34,813 nucleotides of DNA from Euzebyales bacterium (lineage in GTDB: Bacteria; Actinomycetota; Nitriliruptoria; Euzebyales; JAHELV01): assembly GCA_035461305.1 (NCBI GenBank), contig DATHVN010000037.1, forward strand, positions 1 through 34,813, read 5' to 3'. Below, piece after piece: positions 16,029 through 25,245 of the stretch. A program made the position numbers and the translations under genes. The notes under the pieces are model-generated. The model did not search any database and was not told the DNA's origin. It saw nothing but the letters and a program-made list of their open reading frames with translations. How positions within the stretch are numbered: position 1 is the first letter of the stretch; each line of letters begins with the position of its first letter.

Positions 16029-16976
16029 TCATGCGATGCCGTCCGCCGTCGCTCGGGGGTGCGCGCGTTCGTAGACGCTGCGCAGCCGGGTCGTCGACAC
16101 CTGGGTGTAGATCTGGGTCGTGTTCACGCTTGCGTGTCCGAGCAACTCCTGCACGACCCGCACGTCCGCACCGCCGTCGAGGAGGTGCGTGGCGAACGAA
16201 TGCCTCAGTGTATGTGGCGACACGACCTCGCCGAGGCCGACCGCCTCCGCGTGTGCCTTGACGATCTTCCAGGCACCCTGCCTGGTCAACCGTCCGCCGC
16301 GCTGGTTGCACAGCAGCCAGGGACCACTCGCGTGCAGGGCCGGCCGTCCCCGCGTCACCAGCGCGTCGACCGCCCGCGCCGCCGGACGGCCGAAGGGCAC
16401 GATGCGCTCCTTGCGGCCCTTGCCGAGGCACCTGACGGTGCGCAGCGTCAGGTCGACGTCGTCGACGTCGAGCGCCACGAGCTCGGAGATCCGCAGCCCC
16501 GCCGAGTACAGCAGCTCGAGCAACGCGCGGTCGCGCAGGACCGCGGGACCGTCACCCGAGGGCGCACCCAGCAGCGCCTCGATCTGCGGCATGGTCAGCG
16601 CCCGCGGCAGGTTGCGGGGCAGCCGTGGGGCGCTGAGGTAGCTCGCGGGGTCGGTCGCGGTGAGCCCCTCCGCCACCAGGAAGCGGTGGAAGCCGCGCAC
16701 CGCCGCCACGGTCCGGGCGATGGACCGCGGCGCGTAGGTGGAGCCGCGCGCGTTCGGCGTCGTACGCAGCCAGGGGACCAGCCCGCGCAGCGTCGCAACG
16801 TCCACCTTCGCGACGTCGGTCACGCCGACCTGGGCGAGGAACGTCCGGTACAGGCGGAGATCGCGGCGGTACGCAGCCAGGCTGTGGTCGGACAGGCCGC
16901 GTTCGACGATGAGGTAGTCGAGGAACCGCGCCCCGTGCTGCGGCAGCTCATTGTCGACGTGGCTGCGCGGTGCCAT
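16029..16976 (-). CDS. xerD: Site-specific tyrosine recombinase XerD
   Basis: A 315-residue protein. The N-terminal SAM-like domain covers FLDYLIVERGLSDHSLAAYRRDL. The catalytic domain shows the full tyrosine recombinase set: Arg in LYSAGLRISELVALDVDDVDL, Lys in LGKGRKERIVPF, HTLRHSFATHLLDGG (His-x-x-Arg), LLGHASVNTTQIYTQV (His and nucleophilic Tyr). With XerC it resolves chromosome dimers at dif near the terminus during division. Location after the Nudix gene and before the scpAB cluster fits XerD rather than XerC. Start: ATG at 16976 (or GTG at 16979); no strong Shine-Dalgarno is seen. The frame is open to 17075 but the added residues do not look conserved. The 220 bp before it hold a terminator-like hairpin and little else. 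Confidence 0.94.
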   Translation of the reverse strand: MAPRSHVDNELPQHGARFLDYLIVERGLSDHSLAAYRRDLRLYRTFLAQVGVTDVAKVDVATLRGLVPWLRTTPNARGSTYAPRSIARTVAAVRGFHRFLVAEGLTATDPASYLSAPRLPRNLPRALTMPQIEALLGAPSGDGPAVLRDRALLELLYSAGLRISELVALDVDDVDLTLRTVRCLGKGRKERIVPFGRPAARAVDALVTRGRPALHASGPWLLCNQRGGRLTRQGAWKIVKAHAEAVGLGEVVSPHTLRHSFATHLLDGGADVRVVQELLGHASVNTTQIYTQVSTTRLRSVYERAHPRATADGIA

Positions 16977-17154
16977 CACGGCCGGACCCGTGGAGGCGTG
17001 GGGGCGTTCTCCTCGCACGTGACACCCGCCGGCACACCGCTCCGCATGTCTGCAGCCCTTCCGTCCGCTGCCCACCGCGTCGGTCCCGGCACGACGCCCG
17101 CCCGGCGCGCTGGTGACCCGTCACGACAGGTCAGCGGCCCGACGTGGCCGTCGG

Positions 17155-17176
17155 CGCGGTCCGTCGTCGGACCGCG
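17155..17176 (-). terminator. GC-rich hairpin after the Nudix gene
   Basis: CGCGGTCCG and CGGACCGCG form a 9-bp perfect stem with loop TCGT (plus-strand reading), 20 bp beyond the Nudix stop. There is no U tract, as expected for high-GC actinobacterial terminators. It probably ends the pyrG–Nudix transcript. Confidence 0.6.
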
Positions 17177-17196
17177 GTGGCCCGCACCGCCGCAGT

Positions 17197-17784
17197 CTAG
17201 AGGTCGTCCCGGGCGTCACACCCGACGAGCAGCAGCCCGATCACGGTCTTGGCGTCGGTGACGGCCCCTGTGCGCACCAGCGCGACCGCCTCGGCCAGCG
17301 GGACGCGCAACACCTCCATGTCCGCCTCCTCGGCCTCGGCGACGAAGTCGTCGTCGGGCGTCGCGGGGCGCAGGTCGCGACCGACGAACAGCGTCGTTGC
17401 CTCGTCGGTCCATCCGGCCGAGTTCAAGAAGCGCGTCAGGCGCTCGAGCGTCCCGGCGGTCATGCCGACCTCCTCGGCGAGCTCCCGCTGCGCCGCGTCG
17501 GCCTCCGCCTCACCCTCCACGTCGAGCAGGCCGGCGGGGATCTCCAGCTCGTACCGGCCGACCGGATGCCTGTATTGCCGCACCATGACGACCTCGCCGT
17601 CGTCGGTCAGCGGGACGACCGCGACCGCGTCGGGCCGTTGCGCGACTTCGCGCGACGCCAAGCGCCCACCGGGCATGGCGACCCGATCGACCCGCAGCGT
17701 CGACATCACGCCCTCGTGGGTCACGGTGGAGTCGACCACGTCGAACCGTGTGTCCGGCGCACGCGTATCACGGTCGTCGCTCAC
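17197..17784 (-). CDS. Nudix hydrolase, probable ADP-ribose pyrophosphatase
   Basis: A 195-residue protein. The Nudix box is [20 protein letters not shown] followed by RELAEEVGM; the spacing between the first Gly and Glu is one longer than the classic box, as recalled for M. tuberculosis Rv1700, an ADP-ribose pyrophosphatase at the same place next to pyrG and xer[16 protein letters not shown] precedes the box as in ADPRases. The product would cleave ADP-ribose to AMP and ribose-5-phosphate with divalent metal. The start is GTG at 17784, overlapping the pyrG stop as GTGA; the frame is open to 18123 but lies inside pyrG. Substrate is inferred from synteny and motif. Confidence 0.92.
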   Translation of the reverse strand: MSDDRDTRAPDTRFDVVDSTVTHEGVMSTLRVDRVAMPGGRLASREVAQRPDAVAVVPLTDDGEVVMVRQYRHPVGRYELEIPAGLLDVEGEAEADAAQRELAEEVGMTAGTLERLTRFLNSAGWTDEATTLFVGRDLRPATPDDDFVAEAEEADMEVLRVPLAEAVALVRTGAVTDAKTVIGLLLVGCDARDDL

Positions 17785-19433
17785 GACGCCATCTCCTGGA
17801 ACGTCGCGGGGTCGGGCAGGCGGCCGGCCTGGGCGAGCATGCGCTCGCGCGCCGCGGCCACGAAGCCGTCGAACAGCGGCTGCGGACGGTCGGGACGGGA
17901 CAGGAACTCGGGGTGGAACTGGCAGCCGACGAACCACGGGTGGTCGTCCAGTTCGATCATCTCGACGAGCCGGCCGTCCGGGCTCAGCCCCGAGAAGCGC
18001 ATGCCGGCCGCCTCGAGCCGAGTGCGGTAGCGGTTGTTGACCTCCCACCGGTGCCGGTGGCGCTCGTAGACCACCGGCTCGTTGTAGACGGCGGCTGCCC
18101 GCGTCCCGGGCATGACCCTGCACGGGTATGTGCCGAGCCGCATCGTACCGCCCTTCTCGACGACGCTGTGCTGGTCGGCCATCAGGTGGACGACGGGATC
18201 GGGCGTCTCGGGCTCGAACTCGCTGGAGTTGGCCTCGGGCAGGCCCACCACGTGGCGTGCGAACTCGACGACAGCGACCTGCAGGCCGAGGCAGATGCCC
18301 AGATAGGGGATGTGGCGCTGGCGGGTGAGCCGCGCAGCGGCGATCTTGCCCTCAATGCCGCGGACGCCGAACCCGCCGGGCACGAGCACACCATGCGCGC
18401 TCGCCAGCATGCGCTCGGCCGTCACGTGGTCGATGAGTTCGTCCGACGGAACCCAGCAGAGGTCGATGTCGACACCGTGGTGCACACCCGCGTGCCCGAG
18501 CGCCTCGACCACCGAGAGGTAGGCATCGGGCAGCGACGTGTACTTGCCGACCAGCGCGATGCGCACGGTGTCGTCGGGATGCATCGCCCGGGCGACCATC
18601 GCGGCCCACTCGTCCATGCGGGGCTCGACGGTAGGGTCCAGGCCGACGCGGCCGACGATGAAGTCGTCGAGGCCCTCCTCGCGCAACCGCAGCGGCACGG
18701 CGTAGATCGACTCGGCGTCGTGCGCGCTCACGACCCCCTCGAGGTCCACGTCGGACAGCATGGCGATCTTGCGCTTGAGCTCGGCCGACAGCGGCCGGTC
18801 GCTGCGGCACACGACCGCGTCGGGCTGGATGCCGATGCTGCGGAGCTCACGCACCGAGTGCTGCGCCGGCTTGGTCTTGAGCTCACCCGTCGGGCCGATG
18901 AACGGCACGAGCGCAACGTGGACGTAGCAGATGTTCTCCCGGCCGACGTCGTGGCGCAGCTGCCGGATGGCCTCGAGGAACGGCAGGCCCTCGATGTCAC
19001 CCACCGTGCCACCGACCTCGGTGATCACGACGTCGGCATCGTCGGCGAGCGCGAGGATGCGGGCCTTGATCTCATCGGTGATGTGAGGGATCACCTGCAC
19101 CGTCCGCCCCAGGTAGTCGCCCCGGCGCTCCTTGGCGATGACGCTCGAGTAGATCTGCCCGGTCGACACGCTCGACTCGCGGCGCAGGTTCTCGTCGACG
19201 AAGCGCTCGTAGTGACCCAGGTCGAGGTCGGTCTCGCCGCCGTCCTCGGTCACAAAGACCTCACCGTGCTCGAACGGGTTCATGGTGCCGGGGTCGACGT
19301 TGACGTACGGGTCGAGCTTCTGCAGGGTGACCCGCAGCCCGCGCGCCTTCAGCAGCCGTCCGAGGGACGCCGCCGTGATGCCCTTGCCGAGGGACGAACT
19401 GACACCGCCGGTGATGAGGATGTGCTTGGCCAT
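17781..19433 (-). CDS. pyrG: CTP synthase
   Basis: A 550-residue, two-domain enzyme. The synthase domain begins [19 protein letters not shown] with the P-loop, and has [17 protein letters not shown]. The C-terminal glutamine amidotransferase domain contains [14 protein letters not shown], the nucleophile in YLGICLGLQ and QFHPEF with catalytic His and Glu. It makes CTP from UTP, ATP and glutamine, the last step of pyrimidine nucleotide synthesis. Start: ATG at 19433 with AGGAAG upstream. It is transcribed with the Nudix gene (4-nt overlap); a promoter lies about 90 nt upstream. Confidence 0.98.
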   Translation of the reverse strand: MAKHILITGGVSSSLGKGITAASLGRLLKARGLRVTLQKLDPYVNVDPGTMNPFEHGEVFVTEDGGETDLDLGHYERFVDENLRRESSVSTGQIYSSVIAKERRGDYLGRTVQVIPHITDEIKARILALADDADVVITEVGGTVGDIEGLPFLEAIRQLRHDVGRENICYVHVALVPFIGPTGELKTKPAQHSVRELRSIGIQPDAVVCRSDRPLSAELKRKIAMLSDVDLEGVVSAHDAESIYAVPLRLREEGLDDFIVGRVGLDPTVEPRMDEWAAMVARAMHPDDTVRIALVGKYTSLPDAYLSVVEALGHAGVHHGVDIDLCWVPSDELIDHVTAERMLASAHGVLVPGGFGVRGIEGKIAAARLTRQRHIPYLGICLGLQVAVVEFARHVVGLPEANSSEFEPETPDPVVHLMADQHSVVEKGGTMRLGTYPCRVMPGTRAAAVYNEPVVYERHRHRWEVNNRYRTRLEAAGMRFSGLSPDGRLVEMIELDDHPWFVGCQFHPEFLSRPDRPQPLFDGFVAAARERMLAQAGRLPDPATFQEMAS

Positions 19434-19521
19434 GACACGCTTCCTACGGGACGGTATGGATCAACACGTCGAGGAGCGGCCACCGGGCGCACGATCCGCG
19501 CAAGCAGTGCTGCCTCTTCAT

Positions 19522-19550
19522 ACGGTAGCAGCAGGACCGGCGGCGACAAA
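19522..19550 (-). promoter_or_regulatory. Candidate promoter of pyrG
   Basis: On the minus strand TTGTCG (19544–19549), or TTTGTC one base earlier, is followed after 16–17 nt by TACCGT (19522–19527). It sits in the 246-bp recN–pyrG gap, about 90 nt before the pyrG start. The rest of this gap holds two 15-bp near-identical copies of a CGGCCACGCGA-type sequence (around 19607 and 19659) and no gene that I can see. Confidence 0.45.
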
Positions 19551-19679
19551 GCACGTATGCGGGCCGCACCCGCAGAGCGTGGGCCGCGAGCACCGACGTG
19601 CGCCGACCGGCGGCCACGCGATCAACCAGGGTGGCCGCCGGCACCCCACATGTGCTCGCCAGCGGCCACGCGACGGGTG

Positions 19680-21344
19680 TCAGGGCGCGCGCACCGTCGC
19701 GAGCAGCTCGTCGGCGTGGCGGGCGGCGACATCGCTGTCGGCGGACCCCGACAGCATGCGGCTGAGCTCGGCGACACGCGCGTCGCGGTCGAGCTGCTCC
19801 ACGTGTGAGCGTGTGCGGCCGTCCGGCGTCGATTCCTTGGTCACCAGGAAGTGCGCGTCGGCATGCGCGGCGAGCTGAGCCGAATGCGTCACGCACAGCA
19901 CCTGGCGGCCCTTCGCCAGCGCGGCGAGCTTGGCACCGACGGCGCGGGCGACACCGCCGCCGATTCCGGCATCGACCTCGTCGAACACCAGGACCGGGGT
20001 GTCGTCGGCGTCGGCGAGGGCCAGCCGCAACGCCAGCGCGATGCGGCTGCGCTCACCGCCGGACGCGAAGCGTCCCAGCTCGAGCGCTGGCTCGCCGCGG
20101 TTGGCCGCGAGCAGGTAGTCCACGCGGTCAGCGCCGTCCGGCCCCGGCGGCGTCGGGCTCAGGTGGATCTCAAGGCGCGCGCCCGGCATTGCCAGCTCGT
20201 CGAGGTGTCCGCCGACCACCTCCTCGAGCCGCTTGGCCACACCGGTCCGCACCTCGCGCAGCGCGACCGCCGCCTGCTCCACCTCGTCGCCGAGGCGAGC
20301 GAGCTGCGCCTCGAGCTCCTGCTCACGCTGGTCGTCGGTGGCGAGCTCGTCGACGCGCGCCCGCGCTGCGGTCGCGTACGCGATCACCTCACGTGTGTCC
20401 ACCCCGTACTTGCGCACCAGCTGCGCGATCGCCGACCGCCGGGTGCGCAGCTGGTCGAGCGCCACAGGGTCGATCTCGACGCCGTGCGCGTAGCTGCTGA
20501 GCTCCAGCCCGAGGTCCTGTGCCTCGGCGGCCACCTGCTCGAGCCGCTGGAGCAGCTCGTCGAGCACCTCGTCGACCCCGGACATGCCGCGCAGCTCGGC
20601 GACGGCCGCGCCCAGGGCGTCGCGCGCTCCCTGCTCCCCGGTCAGCAGGTCCGCCGACTGCCGTGCCGCGAGCATCAGCCCCTCGGCGTGCTCCATGCGG
20701 CGCAGCTGTGCGTCGAGCTGTGCCTCCTCGTCAGCGGCGGGGTCGACGGCGTCGATCTCATCGAGCTCGAAGCGCAGCCGGTCCTGCTCGCGCACGCGCT
20801 GACGGTGCGCGGCCTGGAGCGTCTCGAGGTCGCGGCGGGCCTGCACCCACGCGTCGTGAGCCGCGCGGTAGGTCGACAGCGCGGCGGTGGCGGGCGGTCC
20901 GCCGAAGCGGTCGAGCAGGTCACGTTGGGCGGTCGCCGTGGTCAGCCGCGTCGAGTCCTGCTGCCCGTGCATCTCGATCAGGCCGGCGGTGACCGCACGC
21001 AGGGCGGACACGGGTGCGAGATGGCCGCCGACGCGGGCGCGGCTGCGTCCGCCTCCATCGGAGGCCGCGACTTCGCGCGCGATGACGAGGTCGTCGTCGG
21101 CGCTGTCGGCCCAGTCCGCCGCGGTGTCGGGGACCGGGTGCAGGCGCGCCTCGGTGACCGCGACGTCGGCGCCCTGCCGGACCTGCGGTGCGCTGGCGCG
21201 GGCACCTTGCAGCAGCTCAAGGGCCGAGATGATGATCGTCTTGCCCGCACCGGTCTCGCCGGTGAGCACGTTCAGGCCTGGCGCGAGCCGCAGCATCACG
21301 TCCTCGATCACACCGAGATCACGCAGGTGCAATTCGTCGAGCAT
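19680..21344 (-). CDS. recN: DNA repair protein RecN
   Basis: A 554-residue SMC-like ATPase. It starts MLDELHLRDLGVIEDVMLRL with Walker A GETGAGKT near residue 30; IEMHGQQDSTRL follows at about 123–134. The centre (about 150–370) is a charged coiled coil. The C-terminal ATPase half has FASGGERSRIALALRLAL (signature) and VLVFDEVDAGIGG (Walker B), then VTHSAQLAAHAD. RecN acts early in recombinational repair of double-strand breaks. Start: ATG at 21344 with GGGAG upstream. It lies 13 bp downstream of nadK in the conserved tlyA–nadK–recN order. Confidence 0.97.
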   Translation of the reverse strand: MLDELHLRDLGVIEDVMLRLAPGLNVLTGETGAGKTIIISALELLQGARASAPQVRQGADVAVTEARLHPVPDTAADWADSADDDLVIAREVAASDGGGRSRARVGGHLAPVSALRAVTAGLIEMHGQQDSTRLTTATAQRDLLDRFGGPPATAALSTYRAAHDAWVQARRDLETLQAAHRQRVREQDRLRFELDEIDAVDPAADEEAQLDAQLRRMEHAEGLMLAARQSADLLTGEQGARDALGAAVAELRGMSGVDEVLDELLQRLEQVAAEAQDLGLELSSYAHGVEIDPVALDQLRTRRSAIAQLVRKYGVDTREVIAYATAARARVDELATDDQREQELEAQLARLGDEVEQAAVALREVRTGVAKRLEEVVGGHLDELAMPGARLEIHLSPTPPGPDGADRVDYLLAANRGEPALELGRFASGGERSRIALALRLALADADDTPVLVFDEVDAGIGGGVARAVGAKLAALAKGRQVLCVTHSAQLAAHADAHFLVTKESTPDGRTRSHVEQLDRDARVAELSRMLSGSADSDVAARHADELLATVRAP

Positions 21345-21357
21345 CGCTCTCCCCGCG

Positions 21358-22287
21358 TCACCGCAGCCCGAACTTCTCCCGGACGCGATCGTAGAAGTTG
21401 AACGGGTTCAGCCGTGCCATCTGCGCCGGCACGGCACCACGCGTCACGCGCACCTCACCGCCGGGTGGCACGGCCAATGACTCGCGGCCGTCCAGGCTGA
21501 CAACGCAGGGATTGCGTCCCTCCGCGCCCGGCCGGATGTGGATCATCTCGGTCGGATCGACGACCATCGTCCGGTCGAACAACGTGTGGGGCGCCACCGG
21601 CGTCAGCAGCAGCGCCTCCACGAGCGGCGACAAGATTGGTCCGCCCGCGCTGAACGCGTAGGCGGTCGACCCCGTCGGACTGGCGCAGATCAGGGCGTCG
21701 GCCGGGATGCTGGTCAGGTGCGTCGCACCGATCGCGACGTCCAGCACGATGAGGCGCTCCGGTTGGCGGCGCTCGACCGACGCGTCGTTCAGCGCCCAGC
21801 TCTCGGCCACGACGGTGCCGTCGGCGTCGTGCACGGTGACCGACAGGGTCATGCGGTCCTCGACCTCGTAGCGCCCGGCGATCAACCGGTCCAGCGCCCA
21901 CGGCACGTCGGGCTCCTCGCACTCGGACAGGAAGCCGAGGCGACCCAGGTTCACGCCGAGCAGCGGCACGCCGGCGTCGCGCGCCAGGTAGGCGGCGCGC
22001 AGGAACGTGCCGTCACCGCCGAACACCAGAACGACGTCGAGGTCGTCAGCGAACTCCCCCGGCGCCACGATGTCCAGCATGTCCGACGATGACCAGTCGT
22101 CGGTCTTGCAGGCGACGACCCGCAGGTCCGCCGCATGCAGGCGCGCGGCGGCGGCGATCGCGGCCGACCGTGCCGCGACCCGCCCGGGGTGCACGATCAC
22201 GCCGAACGTGCGCGCGGGCCGATGGGCCTGCCGGCGCAGGCGGTCGTTGTCGCCGGGCTGGGCAGCCGACTCGCGTGAGGTCACCAC
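21358..22287 (-). CDS. nadK: NAD kinase
   Basis: A 309-residue protein: FGVIVHPGRVAARSAA near residue 28, VVLVFGGDGTFLRAAYLAR with the GGDGT motif and catalytic aspartate, GVNLGRLGFLSE, and CASPTGSTAYAFSAGGPILSP with the nucleotide-binding motif. It phosphorylates NAD to NADP using ATP or polyphosphate. The start is uncertain between tandem GTG codons at 22287 and 22284; no strong Shine-Dalgarno exists, and TAGCAT, which includes the tlyA stop codon, sits just upstream. Only 6 bp separate it from tlyA, so translational coupling is likely. Confidence 0.96.
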   Translation of the reverse strand: MVTSRESAAQPGDNDRLRRQAHRPARTFGVIVHPGRVAARSAAIAAAARLHAADLRVVACKTDDWSSSDMLDIVAPGEFADDLDVVLVFGGDGTFLRAAYLARDAGVPLLGVNLGRLGFLSECEEPDVPWALDRLIAGRYEVEDRMTLSVTVHDADGTVVAESWALNDASVERRQPERLIVLDVAIGATHLTSIPADALICASPTGSTAYAFSAGGPILSPLVEALLLTPVAPHTLFDRTMVVDPTEMIHIRPGAEGRNPCVVSLDGRESLAVPPGGEVRVTRGAVPAQMARLNPFNFYDRVREKFGLR

Positions 22288-22293
22288 GCGATG

Positions 22294-23157
22294 CTAACCG
22301 TTCGTCCGCGCCCGAAGCGCCGTCCCCTGCGCCAGCAGAGCGTCGCGCAACGGCGCCCAGTCGACGGGGTCGCCGTCACCCGTCCCTGGTGCGCGGTCGC
22401 CGCTCCGGCTCCTGTCCCGCAGCCAGACGAAGAACTCGATGTTGCCGGCCGGCCCCGGAAGATCCGAGACGGTCGCACCAGCGACAGTCAGGTCGAGGTT
22501 GGCGGCGGCGTCGCGCACCGCGTCGAGCGCACGGCCCCACGCGTCCGGGTCCTGCACGACCCCGCCGCGGCCCACATGGTCCCTGCCGACCTCGAACTGT
22601 GGCTTGGCCAGGCAACACCAGTCGACTCCAGCACCCAGCAGGGTCCGCAGTGGTGGTAGCGCCGTCCGCAGCGAGATGAACGACAGGTCGGCGACCACAA
22701 GATCGGGCTGGGACCCGGCGAGGTGGTCCACGGTGAGATCGCGCACGTGCGTCCGCTCGACGACCACGACACGCTCGTCCGTGCGCAGCCGCCAGGCGAG
22801 CTGTCCGTAGCCGACGTCCACCGCGACGACGCGCGCTGCGCCGCGGGCCAGCAGTACGTCGGTGAACCCGCCCGTCGACGCTCCGACGTCCAGGCATTCG
22901 CGGCCGGTGACCGCCAGGTCGAAGCGGTCGAGCGCCCCGTCGAGCTTGTCCCCGCCACGTGACACCCATCTGCGGGCCGGGCCGGTCACCACGATCTGCT
23001 GGTGCGTCGACACCTGTGTCGCCGGCTTGCGTCCGGGCGCGCCGTCGACCGTCACGAGGCCGGCGGCGATGACCTCCTGCGCGGCCTGCCGGCTGGCGAC
23101 CAGTCCCCTGCGCACCAGCTCGCGGTCGAGGCGCACCCGCCCGCGAGGACGCCTCAC
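22294..23157 (-). CDS. tlyA: TlyA family rRNA (cytidine-2'-O)-methyltransferase
   Basis: A 287-residue protein: an S4 RNA-binding domain at the N-terminus (RLDRELVRRGLVASRQAAQEVI), the linker RRWVSRGGDKLDGALDRF, and a Rossmann SAM-dependent methyltransferase with CLDVGASTGGFTDVLL, DVGYGQLAWRLR, VVADLSFISLR and LAKPQFEVGRDHVGRGGVV. TlyA methylates C1409 of 16S and C1920 of 23S rRNA, which sensitises mycobacteria to capreomycin and viomycin. The 23S target helix 69 lies next to the group I intron found further on. Start: GTG at 23157 with AGGAGA 9 nt upstream. Confidence 0.95.
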   Translation of the reverse strand: MRRPRGRVRLDRELVRRGLVASRQAAQEVIAAGLVTVDGAPGRKPATQVSTHQQIVVTGPARRWVSRGGDKLDGALDRFDLAVTGRECLDVGASTGGFTDVLLARGAARVVAVDVGYGQLAWRLRTDERVVVVERTHVRDLTVDHLAGSQPDLVVADLSFISLRTALPPLRTLLGAGVDWCCLAKPQFEVGRDHVGRGGVVQDPDAWGRALDAVRDAAANLDLTVAGATVSDLPGPAGNIEFFVWLRDRSRSGDRAPGTGDGDPVDWAPLRDALLAQGTALRARTNG

Positions 23158-23194
23158 CGCGCGCCCTGTCTCCTGCCGCGAGACCGCTTCGTGC

Positions 23195-23359
23195 TCACCG
23201 CGACGCGTCGTCGGGAGCGCGGTTCCGGCGCAGCAGTTCGTCGAGCTCCGCCGTCAACGATTCGTGGACGAATTCCAGCGTCTCGGCCTGCTCTTCGGAC
23301 GACTGCTCCGCGATGCCGTCGAGACGCGCGCGGCACGCCGCCAACCGGTCCACGCTCAC
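23195..23359 (-). CDS. Small 54-residue protein between phasin-like gene and tlyA
   Basis: A short gene starting at GTG 23359, overlapping the stop of the phasin-like gene as GTGA, and ending 37 bp before tlyA. The product starts VSVDRLAACRARLDGIAEQS and is helical and acidic with a basic tail segment (ELLRRNR). M. tuberculosis has a conserved small gene of the same length class in the same place (Rv1693, from memory). No function is known. Support comes from the 4-nt overlap, position and length; there is no motif evidence. Confidence 0.65.
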   Translation of the reverse strand: MSVDRLAACRARLDGIAEQSSEEQAETLEFVHESLTAELDELLRRNRAPDDASR

Positions 23360-23718
23360 GGCGCACCACCCCCCTGCCCGACGTCACGGGCATCCAGCTC
23401 GGCGCGCAGCGCGTCGACCTGCCGCCGAAGCGCCTCGAGCTCCTCGGACGTGACGAAGCCCGCCCGCTCGATCGTCCGCTCGACCTCGCCGCGCACGAGC
23501 CTGGCAAGCGCACCGCTGCCCTCGACTGACCGCGCGATGATCTCCTCGACGACGCGCTCCGCGTGCTCCGCGGCGACCTCGCCCTGACGTACGAACTGCG
23601 CGAGCGCACGCTCGGTGACGCCGAGCGTGGTTCGGGTGAGGTCCGATGCCAGCTCGGCATAGCGACCGAGGCCGTCGGCCGGCCGGCCGTGGGGCTGCTG
23701 GTCCTTCTCCATGGTCAT
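23356..23718 (-). CDS. Phasin-like coiled-coil protein
   Basis: A 120-residue, almost wholly helical protein without transmembrane segments. Residues 15–80 are amphipathic helices (LASDLTRTTLGVTERALAQF, then VEEIIARSVEGSGALARLV) and residues 85–112 are a leucine-zipper-like coil (SEELEALRRQVDALRAELDA), as in polyhydroxyalkanoate granule phasins and their relatives. No PHA synthesis gene is near, so a granule role is not supported and only the family resemblance is claimed. Start: ATG at 23718 with GAGGAC upstream; ATG at 23712 is possible, and the frame is open to 24000. The 3' end overlaps the 54-aa gene by 4 nt. Confidence 0.75.
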   Translation of the reverse strand: MTMEKDQQPHGRPADGLGRYAELASDLTRTTLGVTERALAQFVRQGEVAAEHAERVVEEIIARSVEGSGALARLVRGEVERTIERAGFVTSEELEALRRQVDALRAELDARDVGQGGGAP

Positions 23719-23768
23719 GGGACGTCCTCGGTCGTCACCTCGGCACCGGCTGGATGCACATCGTGCCA

Positions 23769-24164
23769 TCAGCCACGGTATCCGCCCGTGCGCCGGGCGA
23801 CGCGCTCCGCGGCGCGCGCGTACGCCGGTCGTGGCGTCAGCGCGTTCGCGAGCTTGAAGTGCTTCGCCGCCAGGGTCAGCCGGCCCTGCCGCTCCAGCGC
23901 CCGCCCGAGGCCGTAGTGCGCATAGGCGTTGCTGGGATCCAGCACCAGCGCGCGTTCGAACTCGCTGCGCGCGCGGCGGATCCGCGAGGTCGCAAAGCAC
24001 GCCCGGGCCAGCGCCTCACGTAGCGACGCCGAGTCCGGCTCCCGCTCCACCGCCTGCTCCAGCGGGGCGATCGCGCCCGCCGGGTTCCCGTCGGCGAGCA
24101 GCCGGCAGCCCTCGCGGTACAGGTCGTACACCGCCGGGACGGCGTCGGCCGGCTGCTCGCTCAT
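23769..24164 (-). CDS. Tetratricopeptide repeat protein
   Basis: A 131-residue protein with three TPR-like units: LYREGCRLLADGNPAGAIAP, SLREALARACFATSRIRRAR and AYAHYGLGRALERQGRLTLA, followed by a basic tail. TPRs form protein-binding superhelices; the partner is unknown. A TPR gene at the head of the tlyA cluster also occurs in mycobacteria (Rv1691 position, from memory). Start: ATG at 24164 with AGGGA upstream; the frame is open to 24443 without support. It is divergent from the alpha/beta hydrolase gene, sharing a 115-bp region. Confidence 0.88.
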   Translation of the reverse strand: MSEQPADAVPAVYDLYREGCRLLADGNPAGAIAPLEQAVEREPDSASLREALARACFATSRIRRARSEFERALVLDPSNAYAHYGLGRALERQGRLTLAAKHFKLANALTPRPAYARAAERVARRTGGYRG

Positions 24165-24264
24165 CGGTGCTGTCCCTTCCGATCGACGATCCTCTCCAGT
24201 ATGGCGGGTACGGCGGGGCGACGTGTCAGCGCAGTGGTCACCGCGGGGACGACCACCGACCACA

Positions 24265-24270
24265 TACGAT
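24265..24270 (+). promoter_or_regulatory. -10 box (TACGAT) for the hydrolase operon
   Basis: TACGAT matches TANNNT and ends 9 nt before the ATG at 24280; no Shine-Dalgarno is visible, so a leaderless or very short-leader transcript is likely. No clear -35 box. Confidence 0.4.
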
Positions 24271-24279
24271 GGGCCGACC

Positions 24280-25245
24280 ATGACCGTGAGCCCACCCCTG
24301 CCCCCTCCAGGGGACGATGCGCCGGTGCTGGTCGACGACGGCTGGCGCTGCACGGCGGGTGTGGACGGCACCGCGATCGCCTGGCGCCGCGACGGACCGG
24401 CCACCCACGCGGCGGGCACGCCGGTCGTGCTGTGCAACGGCATCGCGTGCTCGACCCACTACTGGACGGCGATGACGGCGCATCTCGCGGCCGATCGTCC
24501 GGTCGTGCAGTGGGACTACCGCGGACACGGTCGCAGCGACGCACCGGCCCGGCCGGACGCGACGACCGTCGGCCACCTCGCGGAGGACCTCGCGGCGGTG
24601 CTGCGGGCCGCCGGCGCCGAGCCCGCCGTGCTCGTGGGGCACTCGTTCGGCGTGCAGGTCGTGCTCGAGGCGGCACGTCGTCTGCCACGGTCGACCGTCG
24701 CCGCGGTCGTCGCCGTCGCCGGCGCGGCGGGTGCACCGCTGCCGCGCGGCGCGACCCGGCCGTGGATCGGGCCGCTGGAGCTGATGGCGCGCGCACACGA
24801 CCGCCGTCCCGACCGGGCGGGCGACGCGTGGCGCACCTGGTGGCGCAGCCCCGTGCCCCACATGCTGGCACGTGCGATCGGCGGCACCAGCGCCGCAGCG
24901 CCACGGGCGGTCATGGCGTCGTACTACGAGCACGTGTCCACCCGCGACGTCGGCGTCCTGCTGGCCATGCTCCGCGCCATGCAGCACCACGATGCCGCCG
25001 ACGTCGTTCCGTCCCTGGAGGTGCCGCTGCTCGCGCTGGCCGGCGACGCCGACCGGTTGACACCACTGCCCGTCATGGCGAGCCTGGCCCTTGCGGCCCC
25101 GGACGGCGAGCTCGCGGTCTGCCACGGCGGGACGCACACGTTGCCCGCGGAGCGACCGGACTGGGTGGTGGCGCAGGTGGGACAGTTGCTCAAGCGGATC
25201 GACACCGGACGCCGACCGCACCTGCCGGTCGCGACACCGGCATGA
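24280..25245 (+). CDS. Alpha/beta-fold hydrolase
   Basis: A 321-residue protein with the canonical fold: VVLCNGIACSTHYW (oxyanion region, residues 49–62), VVQWDYRGHGRSDAP, the nucleophile elbow VGHSFGVQ (Ser122), LLALAGDADRLTPL with the acid residue and CHGGTHTLPAERPDW with the catalytic histidine. The substrate is unknown; esterases, lactonases and haloperoxidase-like members share these motifs. The frame extends back to 23929, but the ATG at 24280 fits the fold start and the upstream -10 box. The stop overlaps the next gene's start in ATGA, giving a three-gene operon with the permease and MBL hydrolase. Confidence 0.9.
   Translation: MTVSPPLPPPGDDAPVLVDDGWRCTAGVDGTAIAWRRDGPATHAAGTPVVLCNGIACSTHYWTAMTAHLAADRPVVQWDYRGHGRSDAPARPDATTVGHLAEDLAAVLRAAGAEPAVLVGHSFGVQVVLEAARRLPRSTVAAVVAVAGAAGAPLPRGATRPWIGPLELMARAHDRRPDRAGDAWRTWWRSPVPHMLARAIGGTSAAAPRAVMASYYEHVSTRDVGVLLAMLRAMQHHDAADVVPSLEVPLLALAGDADRLTPLPVMASLALAAPDGELAVCHGGTHTLPAERPDWVVAQVGQLLKRIDTGRRPHLPVATPA

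Noticed and set aside
23356-23718. Assigning the phasin-like protein to PHA granules
   Set aside because: No phaC, phaB or granule gene is in the window; helical coiled-coil resemblance alone is not enough.
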